Below are positions 23,819 through 31,741 of a DNA stretch of 64,000 bases, piece after piece. Source of the stretch: Nocardioides sp. zg-1230 (GTDB lineage Bacteria > Actinomycetota > Actinomycetes > Propionibacteriales > Nocardioidaceae). Numbering within the stretch: the first letter of the stretch is position 1; every line of letters begins with the position of its first letter. Location of the stretch: contig NZ_JABJQZ010000008.1 in NCBI RefSeq assembly GCF_013155335.1, positions 186,001 to 250,000 of the forward strand, read 5' to 3'. The translations under genes and the position numbers were made by a program. The notes beneath the pieces are model-generated. The model did no database searches and was not told where the DNA came from. It was given only the letters and a program-made list of their open reading frames with translations.

Positions 23819-25510
23819 TCAGTAGCAGACCGCCCCGTGGGCGGCGCTCTGGACGACCTTGCGGTACTTCCCCAGCACGCCGCGGGTGTACTTCGGCGGC
23901 AGGGGCTCCCAGCCCTCGGCGCGCGCGGCGAGCTCGGCCTCGTCGACGTGCACGTCGAGGGTCATGTTGGCCACGTCGAGGGTGATCTGGTCGCCGTCGC
24001 GGAGGAACGCGATGGGACCGCCGTCGCTGGCCTCGGGGGCGATGTGGCCGACGCACAAACCGGTCGTGCCGCCCGAGAACCGGCCGTCGGTGATCAGCAG
24101 GACGTCCTTGCCGAGGCCGGCGCCCTTGATGGCCCCGGTGATGGCGAGCATCTCGCGCATCCCCGGACCGCCCTTCGGGCCCTCGTAGCGGATGACGACG
24201 ACGTCGCCGGCGGCGATGGCACCCTCGGCCAGGGCGTCGAGCGCCTTGCGCTCGCCGTCGAAGACCCGGGCGGTGCCGGTGAAGGTGGAGTCGTCGAAGC
24301 CAGCGCTCTTGACCACCGCGCCCTCGGGCGCCAGCGTGCCCTTGAGGATGGTCAGCCCGCCGGTGGCGTGGATCGGCCGGTCGAGCTGGCGCAGGATCTC
24401 GCCGTCGAGCGGCTTGGGGTCGAGGCCGGCGAGGTTCTCCGCCATCGTCTTTCCGGTGCAGGTGAGGACGTCACCGTGGAGGTGGCCGGCGTCGAGCAGG
24501 GCCCGCAGCAGCACCGGGATCCCGCCGACGCGGTCGAAGTCGGTCCACACGAAGCGGCCGAACGGCTTCATGTCGGCCAGGTGCGGGACCGTGCGGCCGA
24601 TGCGGGTGAAGTCGTCCAGGGTCAGGTCGACCTCGGCCTCGCGCGCGATGGCCAGCAGGTGGAGGACGGCGTTGGTCGAGCCGCCGAGCGCCATCGCCAT
24701 CGCGATCGCGTTCTCGAAGGCCGGCCGCGTCATGATCTGGCGGGCGGTGATCCCCTGTCGCAGCATGTTGACCACGGCTTCCCCGGACTTGTGCGCGAAG
24801 CCGTCGCGGCGACGGTCGACCGCCGGCGGGCTCGAGCTGCCCGGCAGGGACATGCCCAGCGCCTCGGCGACGCTGGCCATCGTGTTGGCGGTGTACGCCC
24901 CACCGCAGGCGCCCTCGCCGGGACAGATCGCGCGCTCGATCTCGTCGACCTTCTCGCGGCTGATCTTGCCGGCCAGGCAGGCGCCCACGGCCTCGAAGGC
25001 GTCGATGATGGTGACGTCCTTGCCGTCGACCTGGCCCGGCATGATCGTCCCGGCGTAGAGGAAGACGCTGGCCAGGTCGAGCCGCGCGGCGGCCATCAGC
25101 ATCCCGGGGAGCGACTTGTCGCACCCGGCCAACAGGACCGATCCGTCGAGACGCTCGGCCATCATCACGGTCTCGACCGAGTCGGCGATGACCTCACGGC
25201 TGACGAGCGAGAAGTGCATGCCCTCGTGGCCCATCGAGATGCCGTCGGAGACCGAGATGGTGCCGAACTCGAGCGGGAACCCTCCTGCGGCGTGCACGCC
25301 GTTCTTCACGGCCTTGGCGAGCCGGTCGAGCGAGAGGTTGCAGGGGGTGATCTCGTTCCAGCTCGACGCGACGCCGATCTGGGGCTTCTCCCAGTCGTCG
25401 TCGCCCATGCCGACCGCCCGGAGCATGCCCCGGGCCGCAGCCTTCTCGAGCCCGTCGGTGACGTCGCGGCTGCGAGGCTTGATGTCGGGTCCGTCGGCTG
25501 CGTGGGTCAT
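23819..25510 (-). CDS. ilvD: Dihydroxy-acid dehydratase
   Basis: The 563-residue iron-sulfur enzyme dehydrates dihydroxy-acids to the keto acids that IlvE aminates. Cluster and metal ligands appear in LLAGCDKSLPGMLMAAARLDL and PGEGACGGAYTANTMASVAEALG, and the C-terminal domain has VVIRYEGPKGGPGMREML and TDGRFSGGTTGLCVGHI. The size fits the [2Fe-2S] type common in actinobacteria. Start ATG 25510. It stands alone, 45 bases upstream of kynU on the same strand, without an attenuator of the ilvB kind. Confidence 0.97.
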   Translation of the reverse strand: MTHAADGPDIKPRSRDVTDGLEKAAARGMLRAVGMGDDDWEKPQIGVASSWNEITPCNLSLDRLAKAVKNGVHAAGGFPLEFGTISVSDGISMGHEGMHFSLVSREVIADSVETVMMAERLDGSVLLAGCDKSLPGMLMAAARLDLASVFLYAGTIMPGQVDGKDVTIIDAFEAVGACLAGKISREKVDEIERAICPGEGACGGAYTANTMASVAEALGMSLPGSSSPPAVDRRRDGFAHKSGEAVVNMLRQGITARQIMTRPAFENAIAMAMALGGSTNAVLHLLAIAREAEVDLTLDDFTRIGRTVPHLADMKPFGRFVWTDFDRVGGIPVLLRALLDAGHLHGDVLTCTGKTMAENLAGLDPKPLDGEILRQLDRPIHATGGLTILKGTLAPEGAVVKSAGFDDSTFTGTARVFDGERKALDALAEGAIAAGDVVVIRYEGPKGGPGMREMLAITGAIKGAGLGKDVLLITDGRFSGGTTGLCVGHIAPEASDGGPIAFLRDGDQITLDVANMTLDVHVDEAELAARAEGWEPLPPKYTRGVLGKYRKVVQSAAHGAVCY

Positions 25511-25588
25511 GCCTGCAGGTTAGTGGGCACGCCTGGTGTCGCCGCGTCGTGTCTCATGTCGATCCGGCGGCGGTCTCACGCGGCGGTC

Positions 25589-26239
25589 TCACGCGGCGCG
25601 CGGGCGGCAGCGCTCCACCCGACGCTCGTCGAGGTACCGCACCTCGGCGACGAGCTGGTGCACCGCAGGATGGTCGTCCGGGATGCCGTACAGCTCCCGC
25701 TCAACCGCCTTCCAGAAGGGCGAGGCCTGGTAGCGGATGGCCGGGTCGCCGACCCTCCTCGACCGGTCACGCCAGGCGAACGCCTCGACCGAGGTCATCG
25801 ACCGCAACCGGCGCGGCACCCACCACCCCGTCGCCCGCAGGTCGACGTGAGCGGGATACCGGCTGCCGGCGTGGGTCCTGGCCCCGTCGGCACGCATCGG
25901 GCCCACCTCCTCGCCCTGCTCGTCGCGGACGGTCGCCCGCAGCCGGGCCATCCGCAGCAGCTGCTCCACCACGCACGATCGCGGGCTCGTGCGCCCGGTC
26001 TCCCAACGCGCCACCACCGACTGGGACACCTTCAGGAGCGCCGCAAGACCCCGCTGCGAGACGTCCAGGATCCTCCTGATCCGGCGGATCATGCCGGGCA
26101 TCCCGCCGTCGAACGGTCCCATGAACCAGTAGTCCCGCTCGGCCTGCGTCCAGTTCGCCATCGAGTCCCAGGACGCGCGATCGATCTCCTCGGCCGCGAG
26201 CTGCTCGCCACCTTCGCCCGCCCCATTCACGTCTTCCAT
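25589..26239 (-). CDS. XRE-type helix-turn-helix regulator with extra C-terminal region
   Basis: The 216-residue product has a lambda-repressor-like HTH at about residues 45-95 (SQRGLAALLKVSQSVVARWETG). The second half, with RSMTSVEAFAWRDRSRR and YQASPFWKAVERELYGIPDDHPAV, is not a domain I recognise; it may bind a ligand or a partner. Start ATG 26239 (MEDVNGAGE) is the most likely; an upstream ATG adds 15 residues. The gene is next to an intergenic stretch with repeats and may act there, which is a guess. Confidence 0.65.
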   Translation of the reverse strand: MEDVNGAGEGGEQLAAEEIDRASWDSMANWTQAERDYWFMGPFDGGMPGMIRRIRRILDVSQRGLAALLKVSQSVVARWETGRTSPRSCVVEQLLRMARLRATVRDEQGEEVGPMRADGARTHAGSRYPAHVDLRATGWWVPRRLRSMTSVEAFAWRDRSRRVGDPAIRYQASPFWKAVERELYGIPDDHPAVHQLVAEVRYLDERRVERCRPRAA

Positions 26240-26553
26240 CGGGTCCACCCGTCTTCTGCTGCCCCGGCACCCGCTGTCGGGCACCTCGTACCTCCAGCAC
26301 AGACCCGGACGCCGACATCGAGGCAGCCGTCATCCACAGACGCCTCTGGTGACCTTGGATTCGGCCGCCTGTGGACACTTAGGGGCCCCGACGGTCGCCC
26401 CGTTTCGCCGGGGGCACGCACGCCGGCTCCGGAGCCGCGCCCTTGCCGGCGAGTCGCTCACAGACTCACCGGCAAGAGTCTCCGCTGGCGGGGGCGCAGG
26501 ACGGGTCGAGGACGTGAGTCCCTCAGAGACTCACGGGCAAGAGTCCGGCCCGG
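26240..26553. other. Repeat-bearing intergenic region
   Basis: These 314 bases hold no convincing gene. They contain the promoter side of the XRE gene, two DnaA-box-like nonamers in opposite orientation (TCATCCACA 26330-26338; TGTGGACAC 26370-26378) and a 31-bp imperfect direct repeat (26451-26481 and 26516-26546). Both repeats are downstream of the SRPBCC gene on its coding strand and could act as its terminator. Confidence 0.6.
26451..26546. repeat. Two copies of a 31-bp direct repeat built of alternating GAGTC/GACTC
   Basis: Copy 1 (26451-26481) and copy 2 (26516-26546) match at 27 of 31 positions and start 65 bases apart. Each reads GAGTC-N7-GACTCAC-N-GGCAA-GAGTC, so each can form two alternative hairpins with the shared central GACTC. 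The first half is a member of the TGAGTC-N7-GACTCA family found elsewhere in the window. Confidence 0.75.
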
Positions 26554-27012
26554 TCAGGCGGTGTGCTCGGACTCGCGCTTGAGGGCGGCAAGGCCGCGCT
26601 CGAAGTCCTTGCCGATCGACTTGTCGAAGAACAGCTTTCCCATCAGGGACATCATCGCGTTGCGACGACCGGTGATCGTCCACGTGACGTCGGTGGCGTC
26701 GCCGTCCGGCGCCAGCGCGAAGCTCATGACGTTGGACGCCTTGAACGGCTTGAGGAACTCGAGGTCCGCGACGAGCGAGGTCGGCGTCGACCCGGTGATC
26801 CGCATCTCGCCCTCGCCGGCTTTCTTGTTGCCGGACCAGTGGTAGGTCGATCCGACGCCGTGATCCGGGCCCGAGTACTCGCGGTCGAGGTCGGGGTCCA
26901 CCCCCTCCCAGGGCGACCACTTCTGCCACTCCCGGAAGTCGTCGACCAGCGCGTGGATGCGGTCCGGCGGCGCCTGGATGGTGGTGCTCCGCGAGAGCGA
27001 GAAGTCGGCCAT
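26554..27012 (-). CDS. SRPBCC (START-like) domain protein
   Basis: The 152-residue product is a polyketide-cyclase/SRPBCC-type fold: it starts with SLSRSTTIQAPPDRIHALVDDFREWQKWSPW, continues with MRITGSTPTSLVADLEFLKPF and a central VTWTITG strand, and ends in the long helix FDKSIGKDFERGLAALKRE. The family binds hydrophobic ligands in a deep cavity; no ligand is predictable. It is transcribed after the BNR-repeat gene (30-base gap) and may share its transcript. Confidence 0.82.
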   Translation of the reverse strand: MADFSLSRSTTIQAPPDRIHALVDDFREWQKWSPWEGVDPDLDREYSGPDHGVGSTYHWSGNKKAGEGEMRITGSTPTSLVADLEFLKPFKASNVMSFALAPDGDATDVTWTITGRRNAMMSLMGKLFFDKSIGKDFERGLAALKRESEHTA

Positions 27013-27042
27013 GACGGGAGTCTGGTCCTCAGCCGATCCGGT

Positions 27043-28146
27043 TCACGAGAGCTTCGCGGCGCGGACCACGAGCACGTCCGGGAGGTCCTTGTGGATCTCC
27101 TGCCACGACGCGCCCTCGTCGGGCGAGGCCCAGACCCCGCCGTTGCGGCCGCCGAAGTAGAGCCCCGGTCGGTCGTGGTCGTCGGCACACAGCGCGTCGC
27201 GCATGACGGCCGTGTAGTAGCCGTCGGGCAGGATCCCCTCGCCCAGCGGCTCCCAGGACGACCCGGCGTCGGTGGTGCGGTAGACCCGTGCCTTGCCGTC
27301 GACGGGCCAGCGGGCCTCGGCCCCCGTGATGGGGAAGTTGTACGCCGTGTCCGCACGGCGGGGGTGGGCCACCATCGCGAAGCCGAACTCGGTCGGCAGG
27401 CCCGGGGCGATGTCCTGCCAGGAGGCGCCCCCGTCGTCGGAGCGGTAGACGCCGCCATGGTTCTGGAGGTAGAGCCGATCGGGGTCCACTGCGTCCCGCG
27501 CCACCTTGTGCACGCACTGGCCGAACTCGGGGTAGTTGCGCTCACCGGGGAAGAACTCCGCCTTCACCCCGGTGTTCGACGCCCGCCACGAGGACCCGCC
27601 GTCCTCGGTGACGTAGACGCCACCCGTGGACAGCGCAGCAAGCACGCGTGAGGGGTCGGAGGGGTGGGGCAGGATCGTGTGGAAGGCCTGACCGCCGAAG
27701 CCCTCGTTCCACTCCGGGCGGTGGGGGTGGTCCCACAAGCCCCGGACGAGCGAGAAGGTCTCGCCCCGGTCCTCGGAGCGGAAGACCGCGCCGGGCTCGG
27801 TCCCGGCCCAGACCACGCCGTCACCCCCGTCGGCCGACGGGCCCGGCTGCAGCTGCCACACCCGGGCCAGCGTGGCGCCGGTGTCCTCGGGGAAGCGGGC
27901 GGCTCCGTTGGGCGTCTCGTCCCACGTGGCACCGAGGTCATCGGAGCGCCAGACCTGTGGCCCGAGCCAGCTCGACGAGGCGCCGGCGAGCAACCGGGGC
28001 GCGCTGCCACGAGTATCGACCATGACGGAGTACACCTCCTCCATCGGGAAGTGGGGCCCCGTCCAGTCCCACGAGGTCCGGTCCTCGTCGGACGTCCCGA
28101 GCCACATGCCCTTGCGGGTGCCGACCATGAGCAGCGTGCGCGACAT
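27043..28146 (-). CDS. BNR/sialidase-like beta-propeller protein
   Basis: The 367-residue protein has at least four Asp-box-type repeats (WRSDDLGATW, FRSEDRGETF, YVTEDGGSSW, YRSDDGGASW, YRTTDAGSSW), typical of a beta-propeller related to sortilin and exo-sialidase. No signal peptide or sialidase Arg triad is evident, so a cytoplasmic non-sialidase role is likelier; automatic labels often say exo-alpha-sialidase. Start ATG 28146. It is divergent from the PadR-type gene, with a small palindrome between them. Confidence 0.7.
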   Translation of the reverse strand: MSRTLLMVGTRKGMWLGTSDEDRTSWDWTGPHFPMEEVYSVMVDTRGSAPRLLAGASSSWLGPQVWRSDDLGATWDETPNGAARFPEDTGATLARVWQLQPGPSADGGDGVVWAGTEPGAVFRSEDRGETFSLVRGLWDHPHRPEWNEGFGGQAFHTILPHPSDPSRVLAALSTGGVYVTEDGGSSWRASNTGVKAEFFPGERNYPEFGQCVHKVARDAVDPDRLYLQNHGGVYRSDDGGASWQDIAPGLPTEFGFAMVAHPRRADTAYNFPITGAEARWPVDGKARVYRTTDAGSSWEPLGEGILPDGYYTAVMRDALCADDHDRPGLYFGGRNGGVWASPDEGASWQEIHKDLPDVLVVRAAKLS

Positions 28147-28179
28147 CGGGGCCTCCTGGACGTCGAGGGAGCATGACTA

Positions 28180-28192
28180 TTCCGATTAGGAA
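28180..28192. promoter_or_regulatory. Candidate operator between the BNR-repeat and PadR-type genes
   Basis: TTCC-GATTA-GGAA (28180-28192) is a short inverted repeat in the 64-base AT-richer gap between the two divergent starts. PadR-type regulators commonly control themselves and the adjacent gene through such sites; binding here is inferred. Confidence 0.4.
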
Positions 28193-28210
28193 CACTACTC
28201 TCGGAGAACG

Positions 28211-28789
28211 ATGAGTCAAGACGTCCCGGTGACGGGTTATGCGATCCTCGGCCTCCTCACGTTCGGCGACGAGCTGACGGGGTACGAGGTCAAGCAGCGC
28301 GCCGATGTGACGCTGCGCTTCTACTGGGTCTCCCCCGCGATGAGCCAGATCTACACCGAGCTGCGGCGGCTCACCGGGCTCGGACTGGTGCGGGCCGACG
28401 CCCGCGCGGACGGCGGCCGCGAGGTGACGACGTACGCCATCACCGACGCCGGGAAGCAGGCGCTGCGGGAGTGGATGGACCAGACGCCGGCCGGCTTCCC
28501 CGTCCTCAAGCACACCGTGCTGCTCCGGCTGCTCATCGGTCACGCCAGCGAGCCCGAGCAGACCCGGCGGATGCTGCTCGACTACCTCGACGAGCTCGAC
28601 AGCGCCATCGCCGACCTCGGCCAGGTCCGCGAGGCCCTCCGCGGCGCGGACCGACCGGGGGAACCCTTCCGGTTCCCGTCCCTGGTCGCCGACTGGGGCC
28701 TCGACTACTTCGCCGCCGAGGGACGCCACGCCCGCCGTGCACTGGACAGCCTCGAGGAGGGCAGCTTCGAGAAGGGCACAGCGGGCTGA
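28211..28789 (+). CDS. PadR-family transcriptional regulator
   Basis: The 192-residue product has the PadR winged helix at residues 5-85: YAILGLLTFGDELTGYEVKQRAD, then MSQIYTELRRLTGLGLVRADAR and YAITDAGKQALREWM. The C-terminal helical part (LLRLLIGHASEPEQTRRMLLDYLDELDSA) is the dimerisation region of the PadR-s1/Vir group. PadR proteins usually repress detoxification or efflux genes. Start ATG 28211. The EamA exporter follows after 13 bases, so the exporter is a plausible target. Confidence 0.9.
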   Translation: MSQDVPVTGYAILGLLTFGDELTGYEVKQRADVTLRFYWVSPAMSQIYTELRRLTGLGLVRADARADGGREVTTYAITDAGKQALREWMDQTPAGFPVLKHTVLLRLLIGHASEPEQTRRMLLDYLDELDSAIADLGQVREALRGADRPGEPFRFPSLVADWGLDYFAAEGRHARRALDSLEEGSFEKGTAG

Positions 28790-28802
28790 ATAGGCTGGCC
28801 CG

Positions 28803-29714
28803 GTGATCCAGCGACCGAGCCAGACCCTGCTCGGCCCCGTCGGGCTGGTCCTCGTTGGCATCCTGTCGGTCCAGCTCGGCGCCGCGATCGCGAAGGGGCT
28901 GTTCGGCGAGATCTCCCCCACCGCCATGGTGTGGCTGCGGCTGGCGACCAGTGCGCTCGTGCTCGCGGCCGTCGCGCGGCCACGGCTCAGCGGCCGGACC
29001 CGGCGCGACTGGCTGGTGGTGCTCGCCTTCGGCGCCAGCCTCGCCACGATGAACTGGGCGATCTACCAGTCCTTCTCCCGGATCCCGCTCGGCATCGCGG
29101 TGACGATCGAGTTCATCGGTCCGTTGACCCTCGCCGTCCTCGGTTCCCGGCGCGCCCGCGACCTCGTGTGGGTGCTGCTGGCAGGCGTCGGGGTCGCCTT
29201 CCTCGGCTTCCAGCGCACGGGGCTGGACCCGGCCGGTGTCGCGTACGCCCTCCTCGCGGGCGCGGCCTGGGCGGCGTACATCCTGCTCAGCGCCAGCACC
29301 GGCCGGCGGTGGTCCGGGTTCGACGGGCTCGCGGTGGCGAGCATCGTGGCGGCGATCGCGATGACGCTGCCGGCGCTGCTCACGGCGGGTACGTCGCTGT
29401 GGGACGGCCGCGTGCTGCTGATCGGTGCGCTCGTGGGACTGCTCAGCTCCGTCATCCCCTACAGCTGCGAGCTCGTTGCGCTGCGCAGCCTGCGGCCCGC
29501 GGTCTTCGGCATCCTGATGAGCCTCGAGCCGGCCGCCGCCGCGCTCGCCGCGATCGTCGTCCTCCAGGAGCACCTGTCGCCGCTGCAGTGGCTCGCCATC
29601 GCCTGCGTCGTCGTCGCGTCCATCGGCGCGACCCGCTCGGGTGCGAACCCGAGCGAGCCGCCCGGGCACCACGACGACGACCATTCGGCGGCGCACGGCA
29701 CACTGGCGACATGA
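28803..29714 (+). CDS. EamA-family (RhtA-like) inner-membrane exporter
   Basis: The 303-residue protein has ten hydrophobic spans in two EamA repeats (about 10-140 and 150-285). The stretch SVQLGAAIAKGLF in span 1 and YQSFSRIPLGIAVTIEFIGPLTLAVLGSRR in the first repeat are typical of the RhtA threonine/homoserine exporter branch. The substrate is inferred. Start is GTG 28803. The C-terminal tail is His- and Asp-rich (PPGHHDDDHSAAHG). Its stop overlaps the start of the sugar-dehydrogenase-like lipoprotein gene (ATGA). Confidence 0.85.
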   Translation: MIQRPSQTLLGPVGLVLVGILSVQLGAAIAKGLFGEISPTAMVWLRLATSALVLAAVARPRLSGRTRRDWLVVLAFGASLATMNWAIYQSFSRIPLGIAVTIEFIGPLTLAVLGSRRARDLVWVLLAGVGVAFLGFQRTGLDPAGVAYALLAGAAWAAYILLSASTGRRWSGFDGLAVASIVAAIAMTLPALLTAGTSLWDGRVLLIGALVGLLSSVIPYSCELVALRSLRPAVFGILMSLEPAAAALAAIVVLQEHLSPLQWLAIACVVVASIGATRSGANPSEPPGHHDDDHSAAHGTLAT

Positions 29715-30886
29715 CAGCGGGCCGCGTGAGACCTCGACTGGTCCTCGGTCCGCCCCTCCTCTCGCTCGCCCTCCTCCTCGGCGCCTCGGGCTGCTCGAGC
29801 CCCGACGAGGAACCGATCCCGCGGGTCACGCAACCCACCGACCTGCCGAGCCAGCCGACGCCCAGCGACAGCCCCGAGACCGACGCGGAGTCGCCATCCG
29901 CCTCCCCCGACCGTGGCGGCCCGCCCCAGGTGGCCGACACCCTCGTCGAGGGTCTCGAGGTGCCGTGGGGCGTGGACTTCCTCCCCGACGGCCGGGCGGT
30001 CGTGACCGAGCGCATCTCCGGACGGGTCCTCCGCGTCGGCAGGGACGGTGCGGTGACGCCGCTGGGAACGGTCCCGGGCTCCGTCCCTCAAGGCGAGGCC
30101 GGACTCCTCGGCGTCGCCGTCTCCCCCGACTTCGACACCGACCGGACCCTCTACCTCTACCTGACCACCGGCACCGACAACCGGGTGGTCCGGGCCGAGC
30201 TCGACGGCAGCCGCCTCGGCCGGACGACGGTCGTCCTCGACGGGATCCCGGCAGGTTTCATCCACGACGGAGGCCGGATCGCCTTCGGCCCCGACGGCCA
30301 CCTCTACGTGACGACCGGCGAGACCGGCGACCCCGAGCTGGCCCAGGACCCGCAGAGCCTGGCCGGGAAGATCCTCCGGATCACGACCGACGGCCGGCCC
30401 GCGCCCGGCAACCCCGACCCCGGGTCCCCGGTCTGGTCGCTCGGCCACCGCAACGTGCAAGGCCTGGCGTGGGACGACGAGGGGCGCCTGTGGGCCTCGG
30501 AGTTCGGCGACTCGGAGTGGGACGAGCTGAACCTGGTCGAGAAGGGCGGCAACTACGGCTGGCCCCGCGTCGAGGGCGCCGGCGGGGACGCGTCGTACGT
30601 CGATCCGCAGCTGGTCTGGCCGGTCGACCAGGCGTCGCCGAGCGGGCTGGCGTTCGCCGACGGCCACCTGTGGATGGCGGGCCTGCGCGGGCAGCGACTG
30701 TGGCGCATCACCGTCTCCGGGAAGGGTCAGGCGTCGAAACCGCGGGCGTTCTTCACCGAGGACTACGGGCGGCTGCGCACCGTCGCCGCCGCGCCGGACG
30801 GACTGCTCTGGCTGACGACGTCCAACCGCGACGGGCGCGGCGAGCCGGCTCCGGCCGACGACCGCATCCTCCGCGTCCGCCCCTGA
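29711..30886 (+). CDS. PQQ-dependent sugar dehydrogenase family lipoprotein
   Basis: The 391-residue protein has a lipoprotein signal (LLSLALLLGASGCS, lipid on Cys at about 27), a Pro/Ser-rich spacer to about residue 75, then a six-bladed beta-propeller of the soluble glucose dehydrogenase/GSDH type: LEVPWGVDFLPDGRAVVTERISGRV, EAGLLGVAVSPDFDTDR, the catalytic-His region FIHDGGRIAFGPDGHLYVTTGE, and SLGHRNVQGLAWD. It probably sits on the outer membrane face. Whether it binds PQQ is not certain; many actinobacterial members are untested. Convergent with the ECF operon, 18 bases apart. Confidence 0.82.
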   Translation: MTAGRVRPRLVLGPPLLSLALLLGASGCSSPDEEPIPRVTQPTDLPSQPTPSDSPETDAESPSASPDRGGPPQVADTLVEGLEVPWGVDFLPDGRAVVTERISGRVLRVGRDGAVTPLGTVPGSVPQGEAGLLGVAVSPDFDTDRTLYLYLTTGTDNRVVRAELDGSRLGRTTVVLDGIPAGFIHDGGRIAFGPDGHLYVTTGETGDPELAQDPQSLAGKILRITTDGRPAPGNPDPGSPVWSLGHRNVQGLAWDDEGRLWASEFGDSEWDELNLVEKGGNYGWPRVEGAGGDASYVDPQLVWPVDQASPSGLAFADGHLWMAGLRGQRLWRITVSGKGQASKPRAFFTEDYGRLRTVAAAPDGLLWLTTSNRDGRGEPAPADDRILRVRP

Positions 30887-30904
30887 CGCCCCGGGCGCGA
30901 CCGG

Positions 30905-31741
30905 TCAGGCGGGATGTACGACGGCGCGGCGGGCCGCCCGGCGCAGCGTGGTGAGGATCGCCGGGCCGAGCACCACGATCGCGATCCCGGTGGTGATCGC
31001 GCGCCCGGTGTCCCAGCCGCCGGTCGAGGTGAGGAGCGTGTAGACGAGGAAGCGGTGCGCGTTCTCCAGCACCGGCGCCCCGGCGACGTAGGCCAGTGAG
31101 CCCTCGTGCCCCGGCACCGCGATGCCGAGCGCGAAGGGCCAGAAGCTCAGGTTCATCAGCAGGCCGTAGAGGTAGGACGCAACCACCGCGTAGACGACAA
31201 GCATGGTGATCTCGGCGCGGCCGGTGATGCGACGGGGCAGCAGGCCCGCCCCCATACCGACCCAGGCCGCGCAGACCATCTGGAACGGCAGCCATGGTCC
31301 GACACCCGCGGTGAGCAAGGCCGAGGCGAACAGTGACGTGCAGCCGAGGGCGAAGCCGAACCCGGCGCCGAAGACGCGGCCACCGAGCACGAGGAGGAAG
31401 AACACCATCTCGATGCCGGCCGTCCCGGCACCGAGCCCGCGCATCACCGCGTTGATGGCGGACAGGACGCCGAGCACGGCCAGCACGCGCGAGTCCATGC
31501 CGCCCTCGCCCATCTCGGCCAGCACGACCACCATGACCAGCGGCAGCAGCGCGAGGAAGAGGAACGGGGGCTCGACCCTGTCGCCGGGCCGTGCCTCGAG
31601 CAGCAGCGGCCAGCACAGCATCATCAGGCCGGCGAGGGACGCGAGGACCAGCACGGCCGCCGTGCGCGGGCCGATCGGCAGGGCGACCGGCAGCTGCGCG
31701 CCGGGCCGGGCGCTCGAGCGGGTGCGTTCGAGGATGCTCAT
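30905..31741 (-). CDS. ECF transporter S component, predicted cobalamin-binding
   Basis: The 278-residue integral membrane protein has six or more spans, consistent with an energy-coupling-factor substrate-binding subunit (AVLVLASLAGLMMLCWPLLL, FLFLALLPLVMVVVLAEMG, the small-residue-rich RVFGAGFGFALGCTSLFASALL). S components confer specificity; here cobalamin or a corrinoid is inferred from the riboswitch and the two surface proteins in the operon. It is longer than a typical S unit (about 180-200), with about 25 polar residues before the first span. ATG 31741 overlaps the ATPase stop (ATGA). It is last in the operon. Confidence 0.85.
   Translation of the reverse strand: MSILERTRSSARPGAQLPVALPIGPRTAAVLVLASLAGLMMLCWPLLLEARPGDRVEPPFLFLALLPLVMVVVLAEMGEGGMDSRVLAVLGVLSAINAVMRGLGAGTAGIEMVFFLLVLGGRVFGAGFGFALGCTSLFASALLTAGVGPWLPFQMVCAAWVGMGAGLLPRRITGRAEITMLVVYAVVASYLYGLLMNLSFWPFALGIAVPGHEGSLAYVAGAPVLENAHRFLVYTLLTSTGGWDTGRAITTGIAIVVLGPAILTTLRRAARRAVVHPA

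Noticed and set aside
26330..26378. Two DnaA-box-like nonamers as a replication origin
   Set aside because: Only two imperfect sites, no AT-rich unwinding element and no dnaA, dnaN or gyrase genes near.
26451..26546. CRISPR array
   Set aside because: Only two imperfect repeats and one spacer, no cas genes.
22448..26845. A plus-strand frame open for about 1465 codons
   Set aside because: It runs antisense through the acetyltransferase, kynureninase, ilvD and XRE genes, all of which have strong family motifs. Long open antisense frames are expected in very GC-rich DNA because stop codons are rare.
27043..28146. Secreted exo-alpha-sialidase
   Set aside because: Asp-box repeats are shared by many propellers; there is no signal peptide and no visible Arg triad.
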